Of a DNA stretch of 64,000 bases, positions 7,393 to 16,158 are shown one piece after another; the first letter of the stretch is position 1; every line of letters begins with the position of its first letter. The notes below the pieces were generated by a model. The model worked only from the letters and a program-made list of their open reading frames with translations. It made no database searches and was not told the origin of the DNA. The translations under genes and the position numbers were made by a program. The DNA comes from DASZHJ01 sp035604335 (GTDB taxonomy: Bacteria; Pseudomonadota; Alphaproteobacteria; ATCC43930; CGMCC-115725), in assembly GCA_035604335.1 (NCBI GenBank), contig DATNIT010000003.1, forward strand, positions 1-64,000. Direction: 5' to 3'.

Positions 7393-9135
7393 TCAGGACG
7401 CCGCGACGCTGCGCAGGAGCGGTGCCGGCGCCGGCTCCTCCATGGCTCTCTGCATGGCGTGCCAGGGCTGCTCGACCGCGGGGCGGCCGAAATAGTAACC
7501 CTGCAGGAAGCGCACCCCCTCTTGACGCAAGATCGCGGCGTCGCGCGCGGACTCCACGCACTCGGCCACCGTGATCAGGCCGAAGGCATCGGCGAGGCCG
7601 ACCAGGTGGCGCAAGAATATCTGATTGTCGTAGCTCTCCGCGAGATTGCGCACGAACGAGCCATCGATCTTGACGATGTCGACGTCGAGCGCCTGCATAT
7701 AGCGGAACGACGTAAAGCCCGCGCCGAAATCGTCGAGCGCCACGCGGCAGCCGAGCTCCCGCAGCGTTCCGACAAAGCGCGCGGATTCCTGAATGTCGTG
7801 GAGCGCGGCCGTCTCCGTGATCTCGACGATGAGCCGGCGGGCGACCTCCGGCCGGTCGCGCAAGAGCGAGACCAGGAGCCGAAGCCAGGCATGATCCGTC
7901 GCGGTCAGACCCGAGATGTTGAAAGCGAGCGAGCACTCCGGGTGTTCGCTCGCCTCCTTGACGGCGCGCTCCAGCACGAACCGGTCGATGAGGCGGATGA
8001 AGCCCAGCTGCTCGATCACCGGGACGAACGCGGCCGCGGGAACGATGCTGCCGTCCTCCGCGATCATGCGCAGCAGGCACTCGTAGTAGGCGATGGACCC
8101 GGACTCGCTGTTGACCACCGGCTGATAGGCGAAAACCAGCCGGTCCTCTTTGAGCGCGCGCTGAACGCGCTCGCCCAACGCGATATCGGTGCGCTGTTGG
8201 CGCTGCTGCGCCTCGGCGACGCGATAGGGTACGAAGCAGTCGCGGCCCGCGCGCTTGGCCTCGGCGAGCGCGGTTTCCGCGCGCGTCATGACGTCGAAGC
8301 TAGTCTTTCCTTGCTCGGGAAAGCTCACGCTGCCGATCGAGACCGTCGCGTAGATCGGGCCCACGGACGTCGTGATCTCGGCCTGGCCGACCAGAGCCAA
8401 GATCTTTTCCGCGACCGTCGCCACATTCTCCGCCGGGCAGTTGGTCAGCACGACGCCGAAGCGGTCGCCGCCGACGCGCCCGATGACGTCGCTCTCGCGG
8501 AACTGCCGGTCGAGACGCTGACCGATCTCGATGATCACCTGATCCGCGGTCTCGTAGCCGAAGGCGTCGTTGATGGTCCCGAGCTTGTCGATGCCGATGG
8601 CGAGATAGGCTCCCGGCACCTCCGAGCGGAGGCTGGAGGCCACGGCCTGGGTCAGCGCCTCCCGCAAGCGCGTGCGGTTGAAGTGTCCGGTGAGCTCGTC
8701 ATAGTTGGCGAGCCGCTCGAGCCGCTGCTCCTCCACCTTGCGGTCGGTGACGAGGCGGAGAACGCCCATCAGGCGTTGCGGCGCGCCGTCGGAGTCGAGT
8801 TCGGCTCGTCCGCGGTCCTGGACCCAGATGATGGCGCCGGTGTCGTCTCGTAGGCGATACTCGCACTCGAAGAAATCGCCCCGCGACGCGGCCGCCTCGA
8901 GGCGGCTCTCCCTCACCGAGCGATCCTCCGGATGGATCCGGTCGGCGAAGCTCCTGCCGGTAGCGAGCGAGGCGGCATGGGATTCGCCGAGCCGCGCCAT
9001 GATGGCGCCGTGCCATTCCAGTGCATCGCTTGCGAAGTCCCAGACGTAGGCGAGGTCGCCCGCCGCCTCCAAAGCGGAGTGCAGCCGCCTCAGCGTCGAT
9101 TGGCCGTTCGAGGTGATGAAATCCGCTGTATCCAT
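7393..9135 (-). CDS. PAS-GGDEF-EAL cyclic-di-GMP signalling protein
   Basis: About 580 residues: an N-terminal PAS-like sensor (1-135, ending in WVQDRGRAELD), a GGDEF domain (about 150-315) and an EAL domain (about 330-575). The diguanylate cyclase signature reads GGDRF, so cyclase activity is doubtful. The phosphodiesterase domain keeps the catalytic set: YECLLR in place of EAL, NISG, EITET, LDDFGAGFTS, KIDGSFVRN and QGYYFGRP. It probably degrades c-di-GMP, with the GGDEF half acting as an allosteric GTP site as in similar composite proteins. No membrane segment is evident. ATG at 9135 is chosen; a TTG at 9183 would only add a non-conserved stretch. Convergent with phaR. Confidence 0.9.
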   Translation of the reverse strand: MDTADFITSNGQSTLRRLHSALEAAGDLAYVWDFASDALEWHGAIMARLGESHAASLATGRSFADRIHPEDRSVRESRLEAAASRGDFFECEYRLRDDTGAIIWVQDRGRAELDSDGAPQRLMGVLRLVTDRKVEEQRLERLANYDELTGHFNRTRLREALTQAVASSLRSEVPGAYLAIGIDKLGTINDAFGYETADQVIIEIGQRLDRQFRESDVIGRVGGDRFGVVLTNCPAENVATVAEKILALVGQAEITTSVGPIYATVSIGSVSFPEQGKTSFDVMTRAETALAEAKRAGRDCFVPYRVAEAQQRQQRTDIALGERVQRALKEDRLVFAYQPVVNSESGSIAYYECLLRMIAEDGSIVPAAAFVPVIEQLGFIRLIDRFVLERAVKEASEHPECSLAFNISGLTATDHAWLRLLVSLLRDRPEVARRLIVEITETAALHDIQESARFVGTLRELGCRVALDDFGAGFTSFRYMQALDVDIVKIDGSFVRNLAESYDNQIFLRHLVGLADAFGLITVAECVESARDAAILRQEGVRFLQGYYFGRPAVEQPWHAMQRAMEEPAPAPLLRSVAAS

Positions 9136-9214
9136 TGGGAGCAAGGGTGGTAGCGCGCATGAAACCAGCTGCCGCGCGGGCAACCTAGCCGGTTACAGCT
9201 TTAGGAAGGCTTAA

Positions 9215-9235
9215 GGCGCGGCAAAAAACCGCGCC
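9215..9235 (-). terminator. Candidate terminator hairpin
   Basis: GGCGCGG and CCGCGCC (9215-9221 and 9229-9235) form a 7-bp stem around a 7-base A-rich loop (T-rich on the minus strand). It sits between the minus-strand hydrolase gene and the GGDEF/EAL gene, where a terminator would be expected, but there is no clear T-run after the stem. Confidence 0.4.
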
Positions 9236-9342
9236 ATTTCAATCCTCTGCGGGCGCCACCGCGTTATCAGCGAATTCGCGCAAGGCACGCTGACCATGGC
9301 CAGAATCGCCCAGAGTTTACCATCTGTTGACCTTGGCCCCGC

Positions 9343-10143
9343 TCAGGCGGGCGTGTGGGCCTTGAGGAACCGCAGAACCGCCTGATTGAAGTCGCGCGGC
9401 ATCACTTGGGTGAAGCAGTGGCCGCCCTGGGGAAAGATTTTGACCTCGGCGCCGGGGATGAGGCGCGCCAGCTCCTCGGCGAAATAATGCGGCGTGATGA
9501 CATCGTCCTGAGCGCCGACGATGAGGGCGGGCGTGGTGATGCGCGAGAGCTCGGCGGTGCGATCGAAAGCCAGGATCGCGTCGATCCGGCTGATGACGAT
9601 CTCCGGAGGGGAAAAGGTCGAAAGATTCTGCGCCTCCAGCTGGCGGAGCTTCTCGTTGTTCTGGGCGATCCAGTAGGGCGCGTAGAGGAAGAGCGTGGCG
9701 GCCTGCAGATAGGCCGCCGGACCGAGCCGGGTGAGCAGTTCCTTGCGCAAGGTGAAGAGCCGGCGGAAATACGCGTCGGCTTTGGTCCAACTCGCCGAGA
9801 TCACCACGCTCGCAAGCCGCCGGGCATGCTCGATCGCGAGAATTTGAGCGATCGCGCCGCCCGTCGAGTGGCCCACCACGTGCGCCTTCTCGATGCCAAG
9901 GGCGTCCATGAGGGCGATTACGTCGGCCGCCAGCCGCTCGACCGTATAGGAGATCCGGCTGTGGTCGCTCTGGCCGACGCCCCGGTGGTCAAAGACCACG
10001 GCCTCGAATTCGCGGGAGAAAGCGGGCAGCTGCTCGCGCCAGAACGCCGCCTGGCCGCTCAAGCCGCTGACGAAGACAACCGGAAATCCGCCGCCATGCC
10101 GTTCGTAGTAGAGATCGCAATCGCCGATCGAAATGCGCGGCAT
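9343..10143 (-). CDS. Alpha/beta hydrolase
   Basis: 266-residue alpha/beta-fold hydrolase. Visible are the oxyanion region (VVFVSGLSGQAAFW), the DHRGVGQSD strand, the nucleophile elbow GHSTGG (Ser near 93), the acid in GAQDDVITP and the His in GGHCFTQ. The architecture resembles RutD and 3-oxoadipate enol-lactonase-like enzymes, but none of their operon partners are present, so no substrate is proposed. ATG at 10143 begins the canonical MPRISIGDCDLYYE strand; an in-frame start 48 bases upstream adds an unlikely leader. Monocistronic on the minus strand. Confidence 0.88.
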   Translation of the reverse strand: MPRISIGDCDLYYERHGGGFPVVFVSGLSGQAAFWREQLPAFSREFEAVVFDHRGVGQSDHSRISYTVERLAADVIALMDALGIEKAHVVGHSTGGAIAQILAIEHARRLASVVISASWTKADAYFRRLFTLRKELLTRLGPAAYLQAATLFLYAPYWIAQNNEKLRQLEAQNLSTFSPPEIVISRIDAILAFDRTAELSRITTPALIVGAQDDVITPHYFAEELARLIPGAEVKIFPQGGHCFTQVMPRDFNQAVLRFLKAHTPA

Positions 10144-10370
10144 GGGCTTGGGCGGTCTCCTATCGACGGGTTCGCACGACTTGGATCCCAAGCTTTGCGA
10201 CCGTGGGTCGTTATCACCCGGCCGCGCGACCTGTCAAACCCCGCATCGGCGCCCCAGCCATGCCTCTGCGGCATTGAGACCACGACGGTTGAAAATCCTC
10301 CCTACCGGCCTAAATCTCCCTTGAGCCGGACGTACCCGGCGAAGAGACCGGCAGGTCGGGCGCCGGGCTA

Positions 10371-10390
10371 TGCACCTCTGTGGAGGTGCA
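10371..10390. promoter_or_regulatory. Perfect 8-bp dyad upstream of XRE gene
   Basis: TGCACCTC-TGTG-GAGGTGCA is a perfect inverted repeat lying 103 bases before the XRE regulator start, in the otherwise empty 349-base gap after the hydrolase gene. It looks like an operator for a dimeric repressor, possibly the XRE protein itself. No T-run follows, so it is not a terminator. Nothing else is recognisable in this gap. Confidence 0.45.
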
Positions 10391-10492
10391 CGCGTTCAAG
10401 CTGGCACTGGCTGCCGTGGGGCTTTTCGGACAGATCTCCGCCCCCGCGCTGGTGCTGTTGTCCTCCTCTCGTAAGGAGCCAGTGATTCGGCC

Positions 10493-10861
10493 ATGACTCA
10501 AATGACCACTCGTGTCCAAGACATCGACCGCCACGTCGGCGCCCGCATCCGCGAGTCGCGGATCATGCTTGGGCTTACTCAGCAGCAACTCGCCGATCTT
10601 ATCGGCGTGACCTATCAGCAAGCCCATAAGTACGAGCGCGGCATCAATCGAGTCTCGGCGGGGCGCTTGTTCCAGATCGCGCGCGCGCTGGGTGTCCCCG
10701 TCGGCACGTTCTTCGAGGGGATCGAGGGGCCGCAGAGCAAGGTTCAGAGCGCCCGCGAGCGCATGTGCCTCGAGCTCGCGAAGAACTTCTCGCAGATCCC
10801 GAACGAGCGCTACCAGGAGGCCCTCAGCCAGCTCGCCCGCGCTCTGGCGACGGAGCACTGA
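10493..10861 (+). CDS. XRE-family helix-turn-helix regulator
   Basis: 122-residue cytoplasmic DNA-binding protein with a single HTH_3 domain at about 15-75 (VGARIRESRIMLGLTQQQLA, then YQQAHKYERGINRVSAGRL). The C-terminal 45 residues are a helical extension. The arrangement is that of a very common alphaproteobacterial regulator with a conserved QQAHKYERG recognition helix. ATG at 10493 is preceded by TAAGGAGCC. A perfect dyad lies upstream. The target genes are unknown; it precedes the Hyf-like operon by about 250 bases but no regulatory link can be shown. Confidence 0.9.
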   Translation: MTQMTTRVQDIDRHVGARIRESRIMLGLTQQQLADLIGVTYQQAHKYERGINRVSAGRLFQIARALGVPVGTFFEGIEGPQSKVQSARERMCLELAKNFSQIPNERYQEALSQLARALATEH

Positions 10862-11108
10862 GCGAAGCAAATCCTTGGATTGACCGGCGGCGACTGTGGC
10901 GCTGCGCCCTTCGGCCGCGACGGAGGCGCTTGCGGCCCGCGAACCTGCTGCTAGAATCCACGTTCTTATAGTGTTAATTGCCTAGATCGCCCGTCGTCGT
11001 CCGCCGCTCGTGAGGGAGGGCGGCAAGGCGGCGACGATCCAGTCGAGCGATCGAGGACGTGCCTTCCGTGGCCTTTTCCCGTTCGAGCAGAGCTGCAAGA
11101 GCGCTCGC

Positions 11109-13106
11109 GTGCTGAGCACGCTGGGCGTCGGACTCGGCCTTTACGCCGCGGCGGCCCTGGCGGGCCTCGCCGGACGGCGGATGCTTGTCGCGGTCTATCT
11201 CACGGCCGCGGTGGCTGCCGGCGTGATTGCGGTCGCGGCGCTTTGGACGCTGATCGAGGCGACAGCACCCGTCGGGGCTGTCCTGCCCCTCGGCCTGCCC
11301 TGGCTCGGCGCACATTTCCGGGTCGACGCGCTCTCCGCTTTCTTTCTGCTGGTCGTCAACGGCGCGGCGGTGCTGATCAGCATCTATGCCGTCGAGTACG
11401 GCGCGCATGACGACGAGCCCGGCCGCGTTCTGCCCTTCTATCCGATTTTCCTTGCCGCCATGAACCTGGTGCTGGTGGCCGACGACGCCTTTGTCTTCCT
11501 GGTTAGCTGGGAGGTGATGTCGCTGGCCTCCTGGCTCCTGGTGCTGTCGACCCACCGCCAGCCCGAGACCAGGCCCGCGGCGTTCCTCTATCTCGTGATG
11601 GCGAGCTTCGGGACGGGCGCATTGCTGCTCGGCTTCGGCCTGCTTTCGGGCGGGGCCGGCTCCTATGCCTTCGAGGCGCTTCGAGGCGCCGCGCTCGACC
11701 CCACCCGGGCGGCGATCCTGTTCGGCCTCGCGGTGGTGGGGGCGGGGTCGAAGGCGGGGCTGGTGCCGCTCCACGTCTGGCTGCCGCCCGCGCATTCGGC
11801 GGCGCCAAGCCATGTCTCCGCGCTGATGAGCGGGATCATGACCAAGGTTGCGCTTTACGGACTGGTGCGCATCCTGTTCGACCTGATGGGAACCCCGCCG
11901 TGGTGGTGGGGTGTGGTGGTGCTGATCATCGGCGGCATCACGGCCCTGATGGGCGTGCTCTACGCGGTGATGCAGCACGACTTGAAGCGGCTGCTCGCCT
12001 ATCACACCGTGGAGAACATCGGCATCATCGTGATCGGGCTGGGCCTGGCCTTGGCCTTCCGCGCGAACCACCTGGACGCCTTGGCCGGCCTGGCGCTGGT
12101 GGCGGCGCTGCTTCATGTGTTCAACCACGCGATGTTCAAGAGCCTGCTGTTCCTGGGCTCGGGCGCGGTGCTGGTGGCGACCGGCGAGCGCGACATGGAG
12201 CATCTGGGCGGGCTCATCCACAGGATGCCGCGCACCGCTTTCGCGTTCCTGATCGGATCCGTCGCGATCTCGGCGCTGCCGCCCTTCAACGGCTTCGTCT
12301 CGGAGTGGCTGACCTTCCAGGCGATCCTCGGCGGATCGCTGCTGCCGCAATGGCTGCTGAAATTCGCGGTGCCCGTGGTGGGCGCCATGCTGGCCCTCGC
12401 CGCGGCACTCGCCGCGGTCTGCTTCGTCAAAGCCTTCGGCGTGGTGTTCCTTGGGCGGCCGCGCACGCCTGCCGCCGCCGAGGCGCGCGAGGTGGGCATG
12501 CTCATGGTGGCGCCGATGGCGGGATTCGCCGCGATCTGCACGCTGGTGGGCATCGTGCCGATCGCTCTGGTCGAGCTCCTGCGGCCGGTGACGGCCATGC
12601 TCGTGCCCGGCAGCGGCAGCGCGCTCCCGGAGTCGAGCCTGCTCTGGCTGGTGCCGCTGGGCGCCGAGCGTAGCACCTATAGCGGCCTCACCATCCTGTT
12701 GGCGATCACGCTGCTCGCGGGCGTGCTGGTGGTGGTGATCCACCGCTTCGCCTCCGACCGCGCGCGCCGATCGGCTCCTTGGGATTGCGGCTTCCCCGAT
12801 CCCCGCACCGAGACGCAATACACCGCCGGCAGCTTCGCGCAGCCGATCCGCCGGATCTTCGGCAGCACCGCCTTCGCCGCCCGCGAGCGGGTCGACATGC
12901 CCGAGCCCGGTGACGGCCGCGCGGCCGAATTCGAAGTGACGCTGCGCGACCCCGCCTGGGAGAGCATCTATGGCCCGATCTCCAGCCTGGTCACGTGGCT
13001 CGCCGATCGGCTCAACGTCCTGCAGTTTCAGACCATCCGGCGGTATCTGTCGCTGATGTTCGCGGCGCTGGTGCTGCTCCTCCTGATCGTGGCGGTGAGC
13101 CAATGA
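11109..13106 (+). CDS. hyfB: Hydrogenase-4 component B-like membrane subunit (NuoL/MrpA-type)
   Basis: About 665 residues, an antiporter-like proton-translocating subunit with roughly 14-16 membrane helices. Conserved features include a Glu in VSWEVMSLASW, Lys in GAGSKAGLVPLHVWLP, the AHSAAPSHVSALMSG stretch and KRLLAYHTVENIG, all diagnostic of HyfB/NuoL-like proteins. The C-terminal part (DCGFPD, FGSTAFAARERVDMPEPGD) is HyfB-specific. Start is uncertain: GTG at 11109 begins the first membrane segment, while GTG at 11010 would add a polar leader. First gene of a tightly overlapping hyfBCEFGI operon. Confidence 0.9.
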   Translation: MLSTLGVGLGLYAAAALAGLAGRRMLVAVYLTAAVAAGVIAVAALWTLIEATAPVGAVLPLGLPWLGAHFRVDALSAFFLLVVNGAAVLISIYAVEYGAHDDEPGRVLPFYPIFLAAMNLVLVADDAFVFLVSWEVMSLASWLLVLSTHRQPETRPAAFLYLVMASFGTGALLLGFGLLSGGAGSYAFEALRGAALDPTRAAILFGLAVVGAGSKAGLVPLHVWLPPAHSAAPSHVSALMSGIMTKVALYGLVRILFDLMGTPPWWWGVVVLIIGGITALMGVLYAVMQHDLKRLLAYHTVENIGIIVIGLGLALAFRANHLDALAGLALVAALLHVFNHAMFKSLLFLGSGAVLVATGERDMEHLGGLIHRMPRTAFAFLIGSVAISALPPFNGFVSEWLTFQAILGGSLLPQWLLKFAVPVVGAMLALAAALAAVCFVKAFGVVFLGRPRTPAAAEAREVGMLMVAPMAGFAAICTLVGIVPIALVELLRPVTAMLVPGSGSALPESSLLWLVPLGAERSTYSGLTILLAITLLAGVLVVVIHRFASDRARRSAPWDCGFPDPRTETQYTAGSFAQPIRRIFGSTAFAARERVDMPEPGDGRAAEFEVTLRDPAWESIYGPISSLVTWLADRLNVLQFQTIRRYLSLMFAALVLLLLIVAVSQ

Positions 13107-14050
13107 CCGGGGTGGCGCTCGAGGCATTGCAGCTCCTGCTGGTGCTCGCGCTGGCGCCGCTGCTCACGGGCATCGTGCGCAAGGTGAAGGCGCGCCTCAC
13201 CGCCAAGCGCGGACCCGCCCTCACCCAGCCCTATCGCGACCTGCTGCGGCTTCTGCGCAAAGAGGTCGTGCTGGCGCCGAACGCCTCGTGGCTTTTCCGA
13301 GTGAGCCCCTACCTGATCTTCACGGCGGTCTGGCTCGCCGCCGCCATCGTGCCGACCTTCACCACGGGGCTGATGGTGAGCCGGGCGGCGGACCTGATCG
13401 CGCTGGTGGCGCTGCTCGGCACCGCGCGCTTTGCCTTGGCGCTGGCCGGCATGGACGTCGGCACCAGCTTCGGCGGCATCGGCTCGAGCCGCGAGATGAT
13501 GATCGCCTCGCTCGCCGAGCCCGCGATGCTGATGGTGACTTTTACAGTGGCGCTGCTCGTGCGCTCGACCTCGCTGCCGCACATCGCGGAGTTCATGGTG
13601 ACGCAGGCCGTCGGGATCCGGGTCTCGCTCTTCCTCGGCCTTGTCTCGCTGGTCATCGTGGCGATCGCCGAGAACGCGCGCATTCCCGTCGACAATCCCG
13701 CGACCCATCTCGAGCTCACGATGGTGCACGAAGCGATGATTCTCGAGTACTCCGGCCGTCACTTGGCGCTGGTCGAGGCGGCCTCCATGGTGAAGCTGCT
13801 GCTCTACCTCTCGCTGATCGCCGCGGTGTTCCTGCCGTGGGGGATGGATCTCGGCGAGTTCAGCGCGCTCGCCATAGCAACCGGGCTCGCGACCTATGCG
13901 GCGAAGCTCGGTGCCGGCGCCGTGCTGCTCGGAGTCTTCGAGACCAGCATCGCCAAGATGCGCGTGTTCCGGCTGGCAGAGTTTCTGGGTGGCGCGTTCT
14001 TGCTCGGCATTCTCGCGGCGATCTTTCTCTACGTGTCGCAGGTCCTGTGA
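13103..14050 (+). CDS. hyfC: Hydrogenase-4 component C-like membrane subunit (NuoH-type)
   Basis: 315-residue membrane protein homologous to NuoH/HycD, the subunit that links the peripheral arm to the membrane arm of complex I-like enzymes. It shows about eight helices, the KARLTAKRGP loop, EPAMLMV, and the highly conserved ENARIPVDNPATHLELTMVHEA loop (split here as NARIPVDNP and THLELTMVHEAM), followed by EYSGRHLAL. ATG overlaps the hyfB stop as ATGA, indicating translational coupling. It ends by overlapping hyfE in the same way. Assignment is firm at family level. Confidence 0.93.
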   Translation: MTGVALEALQLLLVLALAPLLTGIVRKVKARLTAKRGPALTQPYRDLLRLLRKEVVLAPNASWLFRVSPYLIFTAVWLAAAIVPTFTTGLMVSRAADLIALVALLGTARFALALAGMDVGTSFGGIGSSREMMIASLAEPAMLMVTFTVALLVRSTSLPHIAEFMVTQAVGIRVSLFLGLVSLVIVAIAENARIPVDNPATHLELTMVHEAMILEYSGRHLALVEAASMVKLLLYLSLIAAVFLPWGMDLGEFSALAIATGLATYAAKLGAGAVLLGVFETSIAKMRVFRLAEFLGGAFLLGILAAIFLYVSQVL

Positions 14051-14721
14051 TGCCGGCATTCGCGAACCTGTCCTACGACACCGCCCACGTCCTCGATACC
14101 GGCGTGCTCGTGCTGAGCTTCGCCCTCCTCTACCAGAGACGCCTGTTCGGCGTGATCAAGATCTATGCGTTCCAGGCCCTGCTCCTGGCCGCCGCGGCCG
14201 CCTGGCAAGCCTACGCTCAGGACGCGCCGCACCTCTACATCACCGCGGGCATCGCCCTCGTCTTCAAGGCGATGGTGATCCCGTTCGCGCTGCATCGGAT
14301 CATCGTCTATCTCAAGATCCACCGCACTCTCGAGACGGCGCTCGGCGTCGGCCCAACCATGGTGGTGGGCGTGGCGCTGGTGGCGCTCTCGATCCTGCTG
14401 GTTCTGCCGGTAACCGCGGCCTCGGGTGCGCTGACCCGCGAGAGCCTCGCCGCCGCGCTCTCGACCGTGCTGCTCGGCCTTCTCATGATGATCACGCGGC
14501 GCAACGCCGTGAGCCAGGTGGTGGGATTCATGTCCTTGGAGAACGGCCTCATCCTCGCCGCGGTCGGCGTCAAGGGCATGCCGCTGGTAGTGGAGCTCAG
14601 CATCGCCTTCTCGGTGATGGTGGCATTCATCATCTTCGGGATTTTCTTTTTCCACATTCGCGAGCGGTTCGACACGCTCGACGTCCACGACATGGAACGG
14701 TTCCGGGGGGAGCGGCAGTGA
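14050..14721 (+). CDS. hyfE: Hydrogenase-4 component E-like membrane subunit (NuoK/MrpC-type)
   Basis: 223-residue integral membrane protein with about seven helices. The C-terminal half contains the NuoK-like segment (MSLENGLILAAVGVKGMP) with a membrane-embedded Glu used in proton transfer. The N-terminal part (YQRRLFGVIKIYAFQALLLA) is typical of HyfE. The ATG overlaps the hyfC stop codon by one base and the gene ends in a GTGA overlap with hyfF. The charged C-terminus (HDMERFRGERQ) is cytoplasmic. Part of the membrane arm of the Hyf-like complex. Confidence 0.92.
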   Translation: MPAFANLSYDTAHVLDTGVLVLSFALLYQRRLFGVIKIYAFQALLLAAAAAWQAYAQDAPHLYITAGIALVFKAMVIPFALHRIIVYLKIHRTLETALGVGPTMVVGVALVALSILLVLPVTAASGALTRESLAAALSTVLLGLLMMITRRNAVSQVVGFMSLENGLILAAVGVKGMPLVVELSIAFSVMVAFIIFGIFFFHIRERFDTLDVHDMERFRGERQ

Positions 14722-16151
14722 ACCCCGTCTATTTCATCTTGGGCATCCCCGCGGCCTCGGCAATTCTTCTGGCGATCGTGCCGAGCTACAAGGTGGCGGC
14801 GAAGGTTAATGTCGGCGCGACCCTCCTCACGCTCATCGCGAGCCTGGTACCGTTCGCGCATCGGCCGGAGACCACGCCGCTTCTGCTGATCGACGACTTC
14901 AACATCTATCTCGTGGCGCTCACGGCCTTCGTGGGCTTCACGACGAGCCTGTTCAGCGCCCGCTATGTCATCCATGAGGTGGAGATCGGGCGTCTGGTCC
15001 CGCGCTATCTCCGCTTCTATCACGCGATGTACCAGGGCTTTCTTTTCACCATGCTCCTGGCGCTCACCTCGAACAATCTGGGCGTGCTCTGGGTCTCGCT
15101 CGAGGGCGCCACGCTCACGACGGTGCTGATGGTCGGGCTCTACCGCACGCACGAGGCGCTGGAAGCGGCCTGGAAGTATTTCATCCTGTGCGGCGTCGGC
15201 ATCGCGCTCGCGCTCTTCGGCACCACGCTCATGTACCTGGCGGCGCAACCCGTGATGGGCGCCGGCCTCTCGGCCATGACCTGGTCCGAGCTGATGCCCA
15301 GAGTGGCCGAATTCAGCCCGGCGATCCTCAACCTCGCCTTCGTGTTCCTGCTGGTGGGCTACGGCACCAAGGTCGGGCTGGCACCGCTCCACGCCTGGCT
15401 TCCCGACGCTCACGCCGAGGGCCCAACGCCGATCTCGGCCGTGCTCTCCGGCCTGCTCCTCAACGTAGCGCTCTATTGCGTGCTGCGCTTCAAGATGCTG
15501 CTCGCGGGCAACCCGCTTGCCGTGGCGCCGGGCCCCCTCATGATCACGATGGGGCTGAGCTCGATCTTGCTCGCGAGCTTCATGCTTTACCGCCGGCGCG
15601 ACATCAAGCGGCTCTTCGCCTATTCCTCCATCGAGCACATGGGGATCATCACGTTTGCGTTCGGCATGGGCGGCCCGCTCGCCAATTTCGCGGGCCTCCT
15701 GCACATGACCATGCACAGCCTGACGAAGTCCGCGATCTTCTTCGCGGTCGGCCACATCTCGCAGGTCAAGGGCACGCAAAAGATCGCCGACATCCGCGGC
15801 CTCACCTCGAGCCAACCTATGCTCGGATGGGCTCTGGTGATCGGCGTGGTGGCGATCGCGGGGCTGCCGCCCTTCGGCGTGTTCCTGAGCGAGTTTCTGG
15901 TGCTCACCAACACCTTCGGCCGGCAGCCTCTGCTGGCGGTGCTGGTGCTCGGCGGCCTGCTGATCGGATTTGGCGCGCTCATCCTGCGGCTGCAGGCGCT
16001 CGCCTTCGGACCCAGCGAAGGCGGCGAGAAGGCGAGCACCGTGGCGCTGTTGCCGCTGTTCGTCCATCTCGCGATCGTGCTGGTAGCCGGGATCTACCTG
16101 CCGGCCCCGCTGGTGGCGTGGTTCCAGACCGTGGCGCGGCTCCTGGGATAA
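14718..16151 (+). CDS. hyfF: Hydrogenase-4 component F-like membrane subunit (NuoM/N-type)
   Basis: 477-residue antiporter-like subunit with about 14 helices. Key features are the Glu in LWVSLEGATLTT, Lys in GYGTKVGLAPLHAWLP, DAHAEGPTPISAVLSG, and KRLFAYSSIEHMG, matching NuoM/HyfF proton-channel residues. GTG start overlaps the hyfE stop (GTGA). With HyfB this gives two antiporter-like modules; HyfD, present in E. coli hyf, is absent. Seven bases separate it from hyfG. It probably contributes to proton or sodium translocation driven by the peripheral subunits. Confidence 0.93.
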   Translation: MNPVYFILGIPAASAILLAIVPSYKVAAKVNVGATLLTLIASLVPFAHRPETTPLLLIDDFNIYLVALTAFVGFTTSLFSARYVIHEVEIGRLVPRYLRFYHAMYQGFLFTMLLALTSNNLGVLWVSLEGATLTTVLMVGLYRTHEALEAAWKYFILCGVGIALALFGTTLMYLAAQPVMGAGLSAMTWSELMPRVAEFSPAILNLAFVFLLVGYGTKVGLAPLHAWLPDAHAEGPTPISAVLSGLLLNVALYCVLRFKMLLAGNPLAVAPGPLMITMGLSSILLASFMLYRRRDIKRLFAYSSIEHMGIITFAFGMGGPLANFAGLLHMTMHSLTKSAIFFAVGHISQVKGTQKIADIRGLTSSQPMLGWALVIGVVAIAGLPPFGVFLSEFLVLTNTFGRQPLLAVLVLGGLLIGFGALILRLQALAFGPSEGGEKASTVALLPLFVHLAIVLVAGIYLPAPLVAWFQTVARLLG

Positions 16152-16158
16152 GCGGACG

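Noticed and set aside
10974..13127. Very long open frame on the minus strand opposite hyfB (717 residues)
   Set aside because: His/Arg/Gln-rich translation with no domain; it is the antisense shadow of the GC-rich hyfB gene, whose product is clearly recognisable.
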